Counted from the first letter of the stretch, positions 1-7,990 are shown. The stretch is 50,169 bases of DNA from Candidatus Gemmiger stercoripullorum (GCA_019119365.1 DWXD01000028.1:1-50169), one strand, 5' to 3'. The notes: a model not told the origin generated them from the sequence alone. Numbers and translations are program-made.

Positions 1-15
1 ACAAGGTCATTTGTA

Positions 16-135
<120 letters not shown>

Positions 136-146
136 CTCTTTTATAT

Positions 147-221
147 GGCCCGTTGGTCAAGCGGTTAAGACAGCGGCCTCTCACGCCGTTAACATGGGTT
201 CGATTCCCGTACGGGTCACCA
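147..221 (+). tRNA. tRNA-Glu (anticodon CUC)
   Basis: A full cloverleaf is visible. The acceptor stem GGCCCGT pairs with ACGGGTC, the T-arm contains GGTTCGATTCC, and the anticodon loop CUCUCAC gives CUC at positions 34-36, reading GAG. The CCA end is encoded at 219-221. It probably shares a transcript with the 5S gene. The C34 anticodon reads only GAG, so a UUC isoacceptor should exist elsewhere. Confidence 0.93.
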
Positions 222-228
222 AATTAGA

Positions 229-277
229 CAAACTCGAACGTTGTGCTCTTTGGGCACAGGTTCGAGTTTGTTTTTTT
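229..277 (+). terminator. Intrinsic terminator of the rRNA/tRNA transcript
   Basis: An 11-bp perfect stem (CAAACTCGAAC at 229-239 with GTTCGAGTTTG at 260-270) has an inner GTGC/GCAC helix and is followed by seven T. It lies 7 nt after the tRNA. Confidence 0.93.
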
Positions 278-297
278 GTTTGCCGCGATACAATGAC

Positions 298-344
298 AAA
301 AGAGCCTTGCGTCAGAAGGAGTACTCTGCCGCAAGGCTCTTTTT
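298..344 (+). terminator. Second terminator hairpin after tRNA-Glu
   Basis: AAAGAGCCTTGCG at 299-311 pairs with CGCAAGGCTCTTT at 330-342, followed by more T. The A-run before the stem means it could also act on the opposite strand. It doubles the insulation between the strongly transcribed rRNA operon and the sigma-factor cassette. Confidence 0.85.
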
Positions 345-465
345 CTGTTTGGCCAGTGATACAGTAAAGTTAGGCGGTGTGGAGGATTTTTTTGGATGCA
401 CCCTAATCATTTTGTGGGGCACGCTCGTTATCATAAGTAAAGCACATTTTACAAGGACAGGGGGG

Positions 466-972
466 ATGCGTATGCGGGACGCGCAGTTGATACGGCGCAT
501 TCAGGCCGGAGACCGCACGGCGGCGGATACCTTGATTGAGCGATATTATACGGCAATTCTACGATATTGCGCCCGCCATACCCCTTGTACACAGACGGCG
601 GAGGGCCTGACCCAGGAAGTCTTTTTGCACCTATTCCGCACCATAGGAAGCTACCGGGAACAAGGGCAGTTCCGCGCCTATCTGTATCGCATCGCTTATT
701 GTCTGTGTGTGGATGCCGCCAGACAAAGAAAAATAGAACCGATGCCGGAGGACATGGCAGACACATCGGCGCCTTTTGAAGCTGTCGAAAACCGTGATAT
801 GGCAGAGCGGCTGTTGGCAAGCCTGCCCCTGGAGCAGCGGGAAGCCGTATGGCTCCGCTATGGGGAGGGACTGAAATACCGCGAAATCGCTGCTGTGACG
901 GGGCAGCCGCTGCGCACCGTGCAGAGCCGTGTACGGATCGCGCTGAAAGCTTTAAGGGAGGGAAAACTGTGA
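466..972 (+). CDS. RNA polymerase sigma-70 family (ECF-like) sigma factor
   Basis: About 168 aa with only sigma regions 2 and 4, the size of an ECF-type factor. Region 2 spans roughly residues 7-87 and ends in DAARQ; a short acidic linker follows; region 4 (about 110-165) has a helix-turn-helix around YREIAAVTGQPLRTVQSRV. ATG 466 follows AAGGA (453-457) by 8 nt, while ATG 472 follows AGGGGGG by 6 nt, so the start is uncertain by two codons; the open frame extends upstream but through terminator hairpins. The stop overlaps the GTG of the next gene. Seen: domains and coupling. Inferred: it controls this cassette. Its promoter target and signal are unknown. Confidence 0.88.
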   Translation: MRMRDAQLIRRIQAGDRTAADTLIERYYTAILRYCARHTPCTQTAEGLTQEVFLHLFRTIGSYREQGQFRAYLYRIAYCLCVDAARQRKIEPMPEDMADTSAPFEAVENRDMAERLLASLPLEQREAVWLRYGEGLKYREIAAVTGQPLRTVQSRVRIALKALREGKL

Positions 973-1703
973 ATTCTTCTGCACTGCATCGCCTGCTGTG
1001 CCAGGGACCGCAACCGTCTCGCATGGCAGAGACCAAACAAAAGTGTGCCGCACTCTTACAAAAAAATCCGGTACGGCGCCGTACCGGATTCTGGACCTTC
1101 CTCTCACAGGTGTGGCGCTTTACCGGGGCGCCCATGTGGGCGGCCCAGCGGGCGGCGTCTTTGCTGTTTTTTCTGGCGGCGGCCGGACAAAAGGACCTTG
1201 TGTCCTGGCTGCCGCTGCTGGGGCCGCTTTTGGTGGGGGTGTGTCTGCCGGTCCTGTTTGCCGGCCAGCGCTTTGACATGGATGAACTGGAAGCATCCAC
1301 CTGTGTATCCCGTGCAGAGCTGGCGCTTGCCAAGCTGATCCTGGCCGCCGCTGCGGACCTTGTGTTTTTGACGGCGGCGCTGGTGCTGGGAAAGTCACAG
1401 ACAGGAAAAGCCTTGCTGCCGCTGTTTTTTTATCTGCTGGTTCCGTTTTTGTTTTGCGCGCTGACTTCGTTGACAGTACTTCGGCGCTGTCCGCGGAGCA
1501 ACGGAGTGGTTTGTATCGTGGTATGCTCTGCCACGGCGGCGGGGCTTCTGGTTGTTCATCTTGCGGCGCCACAACTGTATGAGACGTCTGCGTTGGGCGG
1601 TTGGATGCTTGCATTCCTGGTATTCGGCGGATTTTTTGTCAGAGAACTGATTTCTCTGTTCCAACAACGAAAGGAGGGCATCATCGGTGGAGTTGCTGCT
1701 TGA
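969..1703 (+). CDS. Polytopic membrane protein of the sigma-ABC cassette
   Basis: About 244 aa, starting at a GTG whose bases overlap the sigma-factor stop (GTGA), 6 nt after the AAGGGAGGG site. A cytoplasmic N-terminal tail of about 55 residues has two Cys but no clear HC2 zinc-finger pattern of classical anti-sigma factors. About six hydrophobic segments follow (around residues 70-85, 90-110, 130-150, 155-175, 185-205, 215-235). A conserved-looking short loop, DMDELEASTCVSRAEL, follows the second segment. It overlaps the next gene by 17 nt. The position directly after a sigma factor suggests a membrane regulator of it, but it could equally be a subunit of the transporter. No specific function can be assigned. 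Confidence 0.75.
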   Translation: MNSSALHRLLCQGPQPSRMAETKQKCAALLQKNPVRRRTGFWTFLSQVWRFTGAPMWAAQRAASLLFFLAAAGQKDLVSWLPLLGPLLVGVCLPVLFAGQRFDMDELEASTCVSRAELALAKLILAAAADLVFLTAALVLGKSQTGKALLPLFFYLLVPFLFCALTSLTVLRRCPRSNGVVCIVVCSATAAGLLVVHLAAPQLYETSALGGWMLAFLVFGGFFVRELISLFQQRKEGIIGGVAA

Positions 1704-2568
1704 TAATCTGTGCAAGGATTTTGGAGGAAACACGGCGGTGGCAGGCATCACCGCTGTGTTGGAACCCGGCATTTATGGCCTGCTGGGGGCCAATGGGGCG
1801 GGGAAAACAACTCTTTTGCGGATGATCTGCGGCGTTTTGAAACCTACTGCCGGGCAGGTACGTCTGGATGGAATCCCCATTGACGCGCTGGGGGCGGCGT
1901 ACCGGGACAAACTTGGCTATCTGCCGCAGGATTTTGCGGGGTATCCGCAGTACAGTGCCCGTGATTTCCTTCTGTATATGGCGGTGTTGAAAGGGATGAC
2001 CCGCTCCCAGGCCGTGCCGAAGATTCAGGAGTTGCTGTCTATGGTTCGGCTGCAGGGGGCCGCCAACAAAAAGCTTCGGACTTTTTCCGGCGGGATGCGC
2101 CGCCGGTTGGGCATCGCCCAGGCATTGCTCAATGACCCGGATATTTTGATGCTGGACGAGCCGACCGCAGGTTTGGACCCCAAAGAACTGGTCCACTTTC
2201 GCAACATTCTGGAAGGGTATGCACAGCAAAAAATAGTGCTTCTTTCCACCCACATCGTTTCTGACCTGGAGGCAATCGCGCACAAAGTATTCCTGATGAA
2301 AGACGGGCGGTTTCAAACCCAGGGCACCGTTTCAGAACTGCTGCAGCAGGCAAAAGGCCGTGTTTGGGAGCTGACCGTACCATCCCGGGAGGCCGAGGCC
2401 TGGCAGGCGCGGGTGACGGTGGCCAATCTGCGCTATGAGGGGGACAGCGTGACGCTGCGAATTCTGGCGGATGCAAAGCCTGCCCCGGCGGCAAGACCCT
2501 GTATCCCCACATTGGAAGATCTGTATCTGTTGTACTTTCCAGAGGAGGAAGGAGGCGACAATCCATGA
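1687..2568 (+). CDS. ABC transporter ATP-binding protein (ABC-2 type)
   Basis: 293 aa, GTG start 7 nt after AAAGGAGGG. All nucleotide-binding motifs are present: Walker A GANGAGKT (34-41), Q-loop Gln81, signature FSGGM (133-137), Walker B ILMLDEP (153-159) and switch His in STHIVSD (about 189). The C-terminal 90 residues form an accessory domain as in CcmA/NatA/drug-exporter ATPases. It would energise the membrane protein encoded next, with which it overlaps by ATGA. Substrate unknown; export of a peptide, drug or lipid-like compound is the usual role of this class. Confidence 0.92.
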   Translation: MELLLDNLCKDFGGNTAVAGITAVLEPGIYGLLGANGAGKTTLLRMICGVLKPTAGQVRLDGIPIDALGAAYRDKLGYLPQDFAGYPQYSARDFLLYMAVLKGMTRSQAVPKIQELLSMVRLQGAANKKLRTFSGGMRRRLGIAQALLNDPDILMLDEPTAGLDPKELVHFRNILEGYAQQKIVLLSTHIVSDLEAIAHKVFLMKDGRFQTQGTVSELLQQAKGRVWELTVPSREAEAWQARVTVANLRYEGDSVTLRILADAKPAPAARPCIPTLEDLYLLYFPEEEGGDNP

Positions 2569-3773
2569 GCCTGTTCTGGCAGGAACATAAGAAGCTGTGG
2601 CGCTCCGGGCTGACACGGCTGGCAGTGTGCGGTATGATGCTGCTGACGCTGGGGCTGCAGGTGTGGACCATGCAGTGCGTGAGTTTTGGCACGATGCGGG
2701 CGGACGGAAGCCACAAGATCGACGGATATACGAACATCCGCAAGAGCCGGCAATATGCCGCCCAATGGCAAACGCTCACCGATGAGACAGCACAGGATAT
2801 GGTGCGTACCTATCAGCAAATCCTGGCGGAGAACCCGGAGTTTGACGGTGCTTTGGCGGATTTCAGCTTTCTGCAGGGAACATTGGTGTCGTTTCTGTGG
2901 CCGGAGGCAGAGGATCAGACCCAGCCCTATCCCACACTTACCATCTACTATGTGGACCCTGCTCGCTTGACCGGTCTGTATGAGCGTCGGGAGGAAAAAC
3001 TGGAATATTACCTGGAAAACCAGTTTTCGGACCCGGCGGATCGGCAATTCTTTCTGGATATGGACAGCCAGGTGGATAAGCCCATGGCATACGGCTGGGC
3101 TGCAGGGTGGTCTGTCATTTTGGGCAACGGTATCGGGGGCTTTGGCCAGATGGTTTTACCTGTGGTTCTGGCCCTGGCTTTGACACCTATATTTGCCGGG
3201 GAAAAACGGCGGGGCATGGATACGCTGCAGGTGACATCCCTGCATGGGACAACGGGGCTGGCCGGGGCAAAGCTTTTGTCGGGGCTGGCGTTTGCGGTGG
3301 AAATCTTCGGGATGTTTGCCGCGGTTATGGTAGCGGTTCAAGCTGTCTGGCTTGGGTTTGAAGGCTGGAACCTGCCCATCCAGCTGATCAAAATGTTGGC
3401 TACGGCGCCGATGAATATGCTCCAGGCGGAATGTTATGAACTGGCATACCTGTTCTGCTCTGTGCTGGGCTTTGCCGGGGCTGCCTTGCTGATGTCCGCG
3501 CTTTTGCCCGGGAGCACGGCAGCACTGGTCGCCGCCTTGCTGATAACCTGGGGGCCGCAGATCCTCAACCAGTATCTGCCTTGGCCGGTGCAGCAACATC
3601 TGCGGCTGCTTCCCTTTGTGGGCGGGGCGGAAGACATTTTCCGGCAGAACCTGTATCATTGGTTCGGTTTACGGCTCTGGTCGCCCGGGCCGTTGCTGTG
3701 GGGCCCGCTTCTGGTTGGCGCGGTTTGCCTGCCGTTTGCCGTAATGGCGTGGTGCCGGAAGAAAAACAGATAA
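2565..3773 (+). CDS. ABC transporter permease (ABC-2 type)
   Basis: 402 aa. An N-terminal membrane helix (about 18-35) is followed by an extracytoplasmic region of about 150 residues, then five or so hydrophobic segments (around 185-210, 235-265, 305-335, 340-355, 375-395). This one-plus-five layout with a large loop after helix 1 is typical of ABC-2 permeases. The start ATG overlaps the stop of the ATPase, showing translational coupling. It is the last gene of the cassette; I see no clear terminator directly after it. Confidence 0.85.
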   Translation: MSLFWQEHKKLWRSGLTRLAVCGMMLLTLGLQVWTMQCVSFGTMRADGSHKIDGYTNIRKSRQYAAQWQTLTDETAQDMVRTYQQILAENPEFDGALADFSFLQGTLVSFLWPEAEDQTQPYPTLTIYYVDPARLTGLYERREEKLEYYLENQFSDPADRQFFLDMDSQVDKPMAYGWAAGWSVILGNGIGGFGQMVLPVVLALALTPIFAGEKRRGMDTLQVTSLHGTTGLAGAKLLSGLAFAVEIFGMFAAVMVAVQAVWLGFEGWNLPIQLIKMLATAPMNMLQAECYELAYLFCSVLGFAGAALLMSALLPGSTAALVAALLITWGPQILNQYLPWPVQQHLRLLPFVGGAEDIFRQNLYHWFGLRLWSPGPLLWGPLLVGAVCLPFAVMAWCRKKNR

Positions 3774-3814
3774 GCGGCCGCAACGGGCGCTAAAAATTTG
3801 AGCTCAATGGATGC

Positions 3815-3843
3815 TTGCAAAAAACAATGGATTTGACTATAGT
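3815..3843 (+). promoter_or_regulatory. Sigma-A type promoter before the SASA esterase
   Basis: TTGCAA at 3815-3820 and TATAGT at 3838-3843 are separated by 17 bp. Transcription would begin near 3850, giving a leader of about 75 nt before the esterase start. Confidence 0.6.
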
Positions 3844-3924
3844 TGAATGAGGCGGCTGAAAAATTCCCGGCAGCCCGGGGTTAAAAAGCGACCTATTTTA
3901 ACGTATGAATGGACGATATGATAC

Positions 3925-4719
3925 ATGGAAAACATGGTGGATCTGATCATATTTATGGGGCAGTCCAATATGGCCGGGCGCGGCATTGTCGACGCGGCAC
4001 ACCCGCAGCCGGCGCCGCGCCTGACCCGGGGGGCCGGGTATGAATACCGTGCCGTATCCGACCCGGAGAACCTGCATGTGTTGCGCGAACCGTTTGGCTT
4101 GCAGGAAGACCGCCCGGGCGGCATCGATGATTTGCGGATGAAAACCGGTTCCCTGGCAACGGCCTTTGTCAATACATGGTTTGCGCAGACCGGTGTGCCG
4201 GTCGTGGGCGTTTCGGCATCCAAGGGCGGCAGCCGCATAGAGGAGTGGCTGCCCGGCAGCCGCTATCTGAACGATGCGATCGAACGCCTGCGGGCTGCGC
4301 GCGGCTATCTGGCCGGGAGGGGCTGGACGGTCCGCCGCTGCCTGGTCCTCTGGTGCCAGGGGGAATCGGATGGAGACGCAGGGACGCCGCGCATAGTGTA
4401 TGAAAAGCGCTTTGAACAGATGTTTTCCGCTTTGCAGCGCGCAGGGGTAGAGGACTGCCTCCTGATCCAGATCGGCTGCTACAATGGCAGCGATCCGAAC
4501 ATTGATTATGCCCCGATCCGGCAGGCGCAGCAGGAACTTTGCCGCAAGCTGGCGCATGTTCACCTTGTATCCGGCGCGTTCGCCGGTATGAAGGCGCGCG
4601 GTTTGATGAAGGATGCTTTTCATTATTACCAGCAGGCTTATAATGAGGTCGGCGCCGAGGCGGCGTGCAATGCGGTCCGGGTTTTGCGGGCCGGAGGGCT
4701 GAGCGCTGCCGCCAGATGA
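3925..4719 (+). CDS. SGNH-type carbohydrate esterase (SASA/DUF303 family)
   Basis: 264 aa. The nucleophile block GQSNMAG lies at residues 12-18 (Ser14), a GGSRIEEW segment follows, WCQGESDGD matches the family's central block, and DAFHY near the C-terminus supplies Asp230 and His233. These are hallmarks of sialate O-acetylesterase-like / CE6-type enzymes that remove acetyl groups from sugars. No signal peptide is visible, so it probably acts in the cytoplasm on imported oligosaccharides. It has its own promoter and stands alone, convergent with the MATE gene. No good Shine-Dalgarno is visible before ATG 3925 or the alternative ATG 3934. Substrate (acetyl-xylan, sialic acid or other) cannot be told from sequence. 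Confidence 0.85.
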   Translation: MENMVDLIIFMGQSNMAGRGIVDAAHPQPAPRLTRGAGYEYRAVSDPENLHVLREPFGLQEDRPGGIDDLRMKTGSLATAFVNTWFAQTGVPVVGVSASKGGSRIEEWLPGSRYLNDAIERLRAARGYLAGRGWTVRRCLVLWCQGESDGDAGTPRIVYEKRFEQMFSALQRAGVEDCLLIQIGCYNGSDPNIDYAPIRQAQQELCRKLAHVHLVSGAFAGMKARGLMKDAFHYYQQAYNEVGAEAACNAVRVLRAGGLSAAAR

Positions 4720-4751
4720 TGCGCCCCTAATGTGGCAGACCGTGCATAAAA

Positions 4752-6125
4752 TCAGCCTGTTTTTGCATTGGCGCTGCACCGGCTGCACAGCTCGGCCCAG
4801 CGGTGGGTGCGGTAGAAGGGGAGCATGGCGGCCATTCCGGCTACAAAGCTCAGCGACATGCCCGCCATGCAGTAATCGCCAAGCCCGACAGCGGCCAGCA
4901 GCCAGGCGGAGGGGATACGCACAGCCCACAGGATCAGCAGGTTGACGACGGTCGGGTAACGGATCTCGCCCAGACCGTTGACATAATTTATGATGCCGTT
5001 GAAGACCGCATAACACCAGGTAAACGGCAGAACCACGACCACATAGCGCGCGGCGACGGCCAGGACGGCCTCGTCGCGCGTAAACAGGGTGAGCACCGGA
5101 AGGAGGCGGAACAGCGTCAACAAAAGCCCGGCCGCCAGCGTGAAAGCGCCGCAGGCCAGCGGGATGCGCAGCGCGCCCCGCCGCAGGCGGTCGGTGAGGC
5201 CGGCACCGAAATTCTGCCCCGAAAAGACGGAGGCGGCGCTGGAAAACGATGTGATCGCCACATTGGCCAGCGAACTGATCTTGCTGGCAACCGAACACCC
5301 GGCGACGAATACCGAACCCTGCGTGTTGTATAGCGTTTGCAGCATCAGATGGCCGAACGAGTACAGGGCGTTGTTGAGCCCCAACGGCAGGCCGACGTGC
5401 AGGATCTCCCGCAATGTGGCGCGGTCATAGCCTTTGGGCAGGACCGGGAACGCCAACTCCGGCGCATGCCGCAAAAGATAAACGATGCTGAAAGCCCAAG
5501 CCAGCATCATGGCGGCGGCGGTGGCGGCGGCTGCGCCGCCGACGCCCAGGCCGAATACGCCGACGAGAACGAGGTCGCCGACGATGTTCACAAAACAGCT
5601 GATAACCAGCATCCACAGCGTGGCCTGGCTGTTGCCAAGCCCGCGCAGCAGCCCGGCATTGAGGTTGTACCCCATGTTGCCAAGGCACCCCAGCGTTGTG
5701 ATCCGCAGATACAGCACAGCGCCGGGCCAGGCATCTTCCGGCACCTGCATCAGGCGCAGCAGCAGCGGACCGGCCAGCAGGCCGATCACGGTCAAAGGAA
5801 TGGCCGTGGTATAAAGAAACCAGACCGCTGTGCGGGCCAGTGTTTGCTGGCGGGCGGTATCGCTTTGCCCGGCTGCCTGCGAAACCAGGATGGAGACACC
5901 GGAGCCGATCCCAAGAAAGACGCAGAGCAAAATTTCCAGCGGCTGTGAGCTGGTCGCCACGGCAGCCAGCGCGGTGGAATCACAAAAGTTGCCGATGACA
6001 AGGGTATCCACCGTGCTGTACAGCTGCTGCAGCACATTGCCCGCACAGATGGGCAGGGCAAAGCGAATGGTTGTGGAAAGGATGGACCCCTGGGTCATGT
6101 CGATGCGCGTTACCGGTTGGGACAA
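4752..6125 (-). CDS. MATE family multidrug/cation antiporter
   Basis: About 457 aa with some 12 hydrophobic segments and the family's N-terminal pattern (DMTQGSI, then FALPICAGNVLQQLY and VDTLVIG). It would use a Na+ or H+ gradient to export cationic compounds. The start is probably TTG at 6125, 10 nt after GGAGG (6140-6136); ATG at 6098 is the alternative but lies over 35 nt from that site. Longer readings to 6203 or 6335 start upstream of the promoter at 6174-6202 and are excluded. Convergent with the SASA gene. A perfect palindrome sits between promoter and ribosome binding site. Confidence 0.9.
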   Translation of the reverse strand: MSQPVTRIDMTQGSILSTTIRFALPICAGNVLQQLYSTVDTLVIGNFCDSTALAAVATSSQPLEILLCVFLGIGSGVSILVSQAAGQSDTARQQTLARTAVWFLYTTAIPLTVIGLLAGPLLLRLMQVPEDAWPGAVLYLRITTLGCLGNMGYNLNAGLLRGLGNSQATLWMLVISCFVNIVGDLVLVGVFGLGVGGAAAATAAAMMLAWAFSIVYLLRHAPELAFPVLPKGYDRATLREILHVGLPLGLNNALYSFGHLMLQTLYNTQGSVFVAGCSVASKISSLANVAITSFSSAASVFSGQNFGAGLTDRLRRGALRIPLACGAFTLAAGLLLTLFRLLPVLTLFTRDEAVLAVAARYVVVVLPFTWCYAVFNGIINYVNGLGEIRYPTVVNLLILWAVRIPSAWLLAAVGLGDYCMAGMSLSFVAGMAAMLPFYRTHRWAELCSRCSANAKTG

Positions 6126-6141
6126 AGCAGAACGACCTCCC

Positions 6142-6159
6142 CGGCCGCCGCGGCGGCCG
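6142..6159. repeat. Perfect 18-bp GC palindrome in the MATE leader
   Basis: CGGCCGCCG is followed directly by its own reverse complement CGGCGGCCG. On the minus strand it forms a leader hairpin whose base ends two bases before the GGAGG site of the MATE gene; on the plus strand it is followed by CTTTTTT and would resemble a terminator, although no plus-strand gene ends here. Confidence 0.7.
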
Positions 6160-6173
6160 CTTTTTTCGAGGGT

Positions 6174-6202
6174 AGTATAGCAACATTGCCCGGGAATGTC
6201 CA
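6174..6202 (-). promoter_or_regulatory. Promoter of the MATE gene
   Basis: Read on the minus strand: TGGACA (6202-6197), a 17-bp spacer, then TATACT (6179-6174) with an extended TGC in front. One mismatch to each consensus hexamer. It fixes the gene start downstream of about 6167. Confidence 0.8.
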
Positions 6203-6340
6203 TAGTGGAGCGGCCGTTTTCGGGGGCGGGCCGGAATGTTGGCAAGAAAAGGCGCAGCGCACATATTTTGCGCTTTGAACCCTGCGCCAACAAAGAAAAG
6301 CAAGCGCGCAATGCGGGCGGAATTACGGCGCGCACAAACA

Positions 6341-6380
6341 GAAAAAGCGCCCTGCAGCAGGAAAAGCTGCGGGGCGCTTT
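6341..6380 (-). terminator. Terminator of the lipoprotein gene
   Basis: On the minus strand a 15-bp stem (AAAGCGCCCCGCAGC with its near-perfect complement GCTGCAGGGCGCTTT) is followed by TTTTT. It lies about 30 nt beyond the stop codon at 6413. Confidence 0.88.
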
Positions 6381-6412
6381 CGCACAAGGCGCGGGTATCG
6401 CGGTTGTGCGGT

Positions 6413-7585
6413 TCAGGCGTTGGCCATCTCGATCAGGTGCTCCATGACCAGCGAGTTGAGGATGCTCATTTTCAGGTAGGTTTCGCCGTACTGTTCGGTG
6501 TAGGTGGTCGGGTCGTCGGTGCCGTATTGGTCCATGATCTCGGCGTTCATGGTGTCGGTATCGCAGACGATGCCGTAGGTCTCGGCCAGCGCCTGCATGA
6601 TCAGCGCCTGCTGCACCGCGCCGTCAATGTACCCCGCAATGCTTTCCAGGTAAGCGGCCGTGTCGGCAAAACCGCCGCTTGTGATGAACTCGTCCAGCGT
6701 GACGCCGTTCATCTGGCTGTACAGATACGGCGTGAGCAGGTAGTAATCTTCAAAGTATTTCACAAGCTCGGCAGGCGCTTCGTCGGCTACGGCCAGCTGG
6801 CTGGTCAGCTCGTTGTAGATCTCGTTGGCCTGCTGGTCGTACAGCAGCAGACCGCGGACATAATCGTTCACACCGGCCACGCTGGTCAGCCCCAGCGCCT
6901 GGTTGAGATGCTCCTGCACCCAGGCGTCGGTCAGTTCGGGCAGCGTGGTCTGCTCCACATAGTTGAGCGTTGTGGCAAAAACGGCTTCCTTCCCGGCCAG
7001 CTCGGCAGACTGATAGTCCTCCGGGAAGGTGACGACCACATCGAAACTCTCGCCGGGCATATGGCCGACGATCTGTTCCTCAAAGTTGTCGATAAAGCGC
7101 CCGCTGCCCAGCGTGATGCTGTAGCTTTCCGCCGTGCCGCCGTCAAAGGCAACGCCGTCGATGGAACCGGCGAAGTCGATATTCACCGTGTCGCCGTCTG
7201 CCGCCGCGCGGTCGGTCACCTGTGTCGTCTCGGCATAAGAGACCAGGATGTTTTCGTTGATATAGCTCTGGATGTCCTCTTCGGCGACGGTGTTGGCGGC
7301 GTCCGAGAGGGTGGGGGCAAAGCCCTGCGGAATGGTGACATAGTCGGTGGCCTTCACGCCGGCCACATAGCCGTTCTCGTCAAAGATCGAGCTGTAGTCG
7401 AAATCGCTCAGGTAAGCGTAAGGGTCTTCCTGCGCGGCAGATTCGCCGGAGGCGGTAGCCTGCGGTTGTTCAGCCGTTTCGGCGGTGGCGCCGCTTTCCG
7501 CGGTGGCGCCGCAGCCGGCCAGACCAAGGGCCAGGGTCCCGGCCAGCAGACCGGCGGTGATGCGAAGTGCATTGATATGTTTCAT
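6413..7585 (-). CDS. Trigger-factor-like peptidyl-prolyl isomerase lipoprotein
   Basis: 390 aa. A lipoprotein signal peptide ends in the lipobox LAGC (Cys25), so the mature protein is anchored outside the membrane. An Ala/Thr/Glu linker (about 26-52) follows, then an FKBP-type domain (about 120-212, with GDTVNIDFAG, FDGGTAE and GSGRFIDNFEEQIVG) and a helical C-terminal half like trigger factor. The ribosome-binding N-domain signature of cytoplasmic trigger factor is absent. Known: trigger-factor-like lipoproteins occur in Clostridia and are thought to aid folding of exported proteins, analogous to PrsA. The FKBP domain resembles that of Tig at 25294-26616 closely (same GSGxFIxxFEEQIVGH segment), indicating paralogy. 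Confidence 0.88.
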   Translation of the reverse strand: MKHINALRITAGLLAGTLALGLAGCGATAESGATAETAEQPQATASGESAAQEDPYAYLSDFDYSSIFDENGYVAGVKATDYVTIPQGFAPTLSDAANTVAEEDIQSYINENILVSYAETTQVTDRAAADGDTVNIDFAGSIDGVAFDGGTAESYSITLGSGRFIDNFEEQIVGHMPGESFDVVVTFPEDYQSAELAGKEAVFATTLNYVEQTTLPELTDAWVQEHLNQALGLTSVAGVNDYVRGLLLYDQQANEIYNELTSQLAVADEAPAELVKYFEDYYLLTPYLYSQMNGVTLDEFITSGGFADTAAYLESIAGYIDGAVQQALIMQALAETYGIVCDTDTMNAEIMDQYGTDDPTTYTEQYGETYLKMSILNSLVMEHLIEMANA

Positions 7586-7623
7586 GGGTCGCTCCTATCC
7601 TTTATTCATTGGAATACCTGCTT

Positions 7624-7651
7624 ATTATACATCATTTTCATAAAATGTACA
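7624..7651 (-). promoter_or_regulatory. Promoter of the lipoprotein gene
   Basis: Minus strand TATAAT at 7629-7624, with TGTACA at 7651-7646 as a 4/6 match to the -35 at 16 bp. It is back to back with the promoter at 7659-7687. Confidence 0.55.
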
Positions 7652-7658
7652 GCCGACA

Positions 7659-7687
7659 TTTCAAAATGCGCAAAAAGGTGCTATACT
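7659..7687 (+). promoter_or_regulatory. Promoter of the DUF896 gene
   Basis: TTTCAA (7659-7664), 17 bp, TATACT (7682-7687). The -35 is weak, the -10 good. It is divergent from the lipoprotein promoter. Confidence 0.5.
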
Positions 7688-7738
7688 GGGGAGGTAAACG
7701 GCAAACAGATACACCCAAGGAAAGGAACCCGGGCATCC

Positions 7739-7942
7739 ATGAAAAAAGAACAGATCGCGCGCATCAACGAACTGGCCCGCAAGGCAAAAACGGAGGGACT
7801 CACCCCGGCGGAAAAAGCGGAACAACACACGCTGCGGCAGCAGTACCTTGCCGATGTCCGCGCTTCGCTGCAGGACCAGCTCGCACACACGACGGTCATT
7901 GAGCCGGACGGCAGCCGCCACCCGCTGCTGAAAAAGAAGTGA
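7739..7942 (+). CDS. DUF896 / YnzC-family small protein
   Basis: 67 aa. It matches the YnzC/DUF896 family in length and in the pattern KKEQIARINELARKAKTEGL followed by LTPAEKAEQ and an RQQYL segment, a short helical hairpin with a basic tail. The family includes the Bacillus SOS-linked YnzC/YneB-region protein; its biochemical role is unclear. A purine-rich AAGGAAAGGA lies at 7718-7727. A long open frame runs upstream in the same phase, but it is antisense to the lipoprotein and precedes the promoter, so only this end is real. Confidence 0.85.
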   Translation: MKKEQIARINELARKAKTEGLTPAEKAEQHTLRQQYLADVRASLQDQLAHTTVIEPDGSRHPLLKKK

Positions 7943-7990
7943 GCCGCCCCGGCGGGGCGGGAAAAACCGTTCGCAGCCGCGCGCTTTGCA

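Noticed and set aside
6236-7738. Long plus-strand frame running into the DUF896 gene
   Set aside because: It is antisense to the lipoprotein gene and starts far upstream of the DUF896 promoter; only the last 67 codons are supported.
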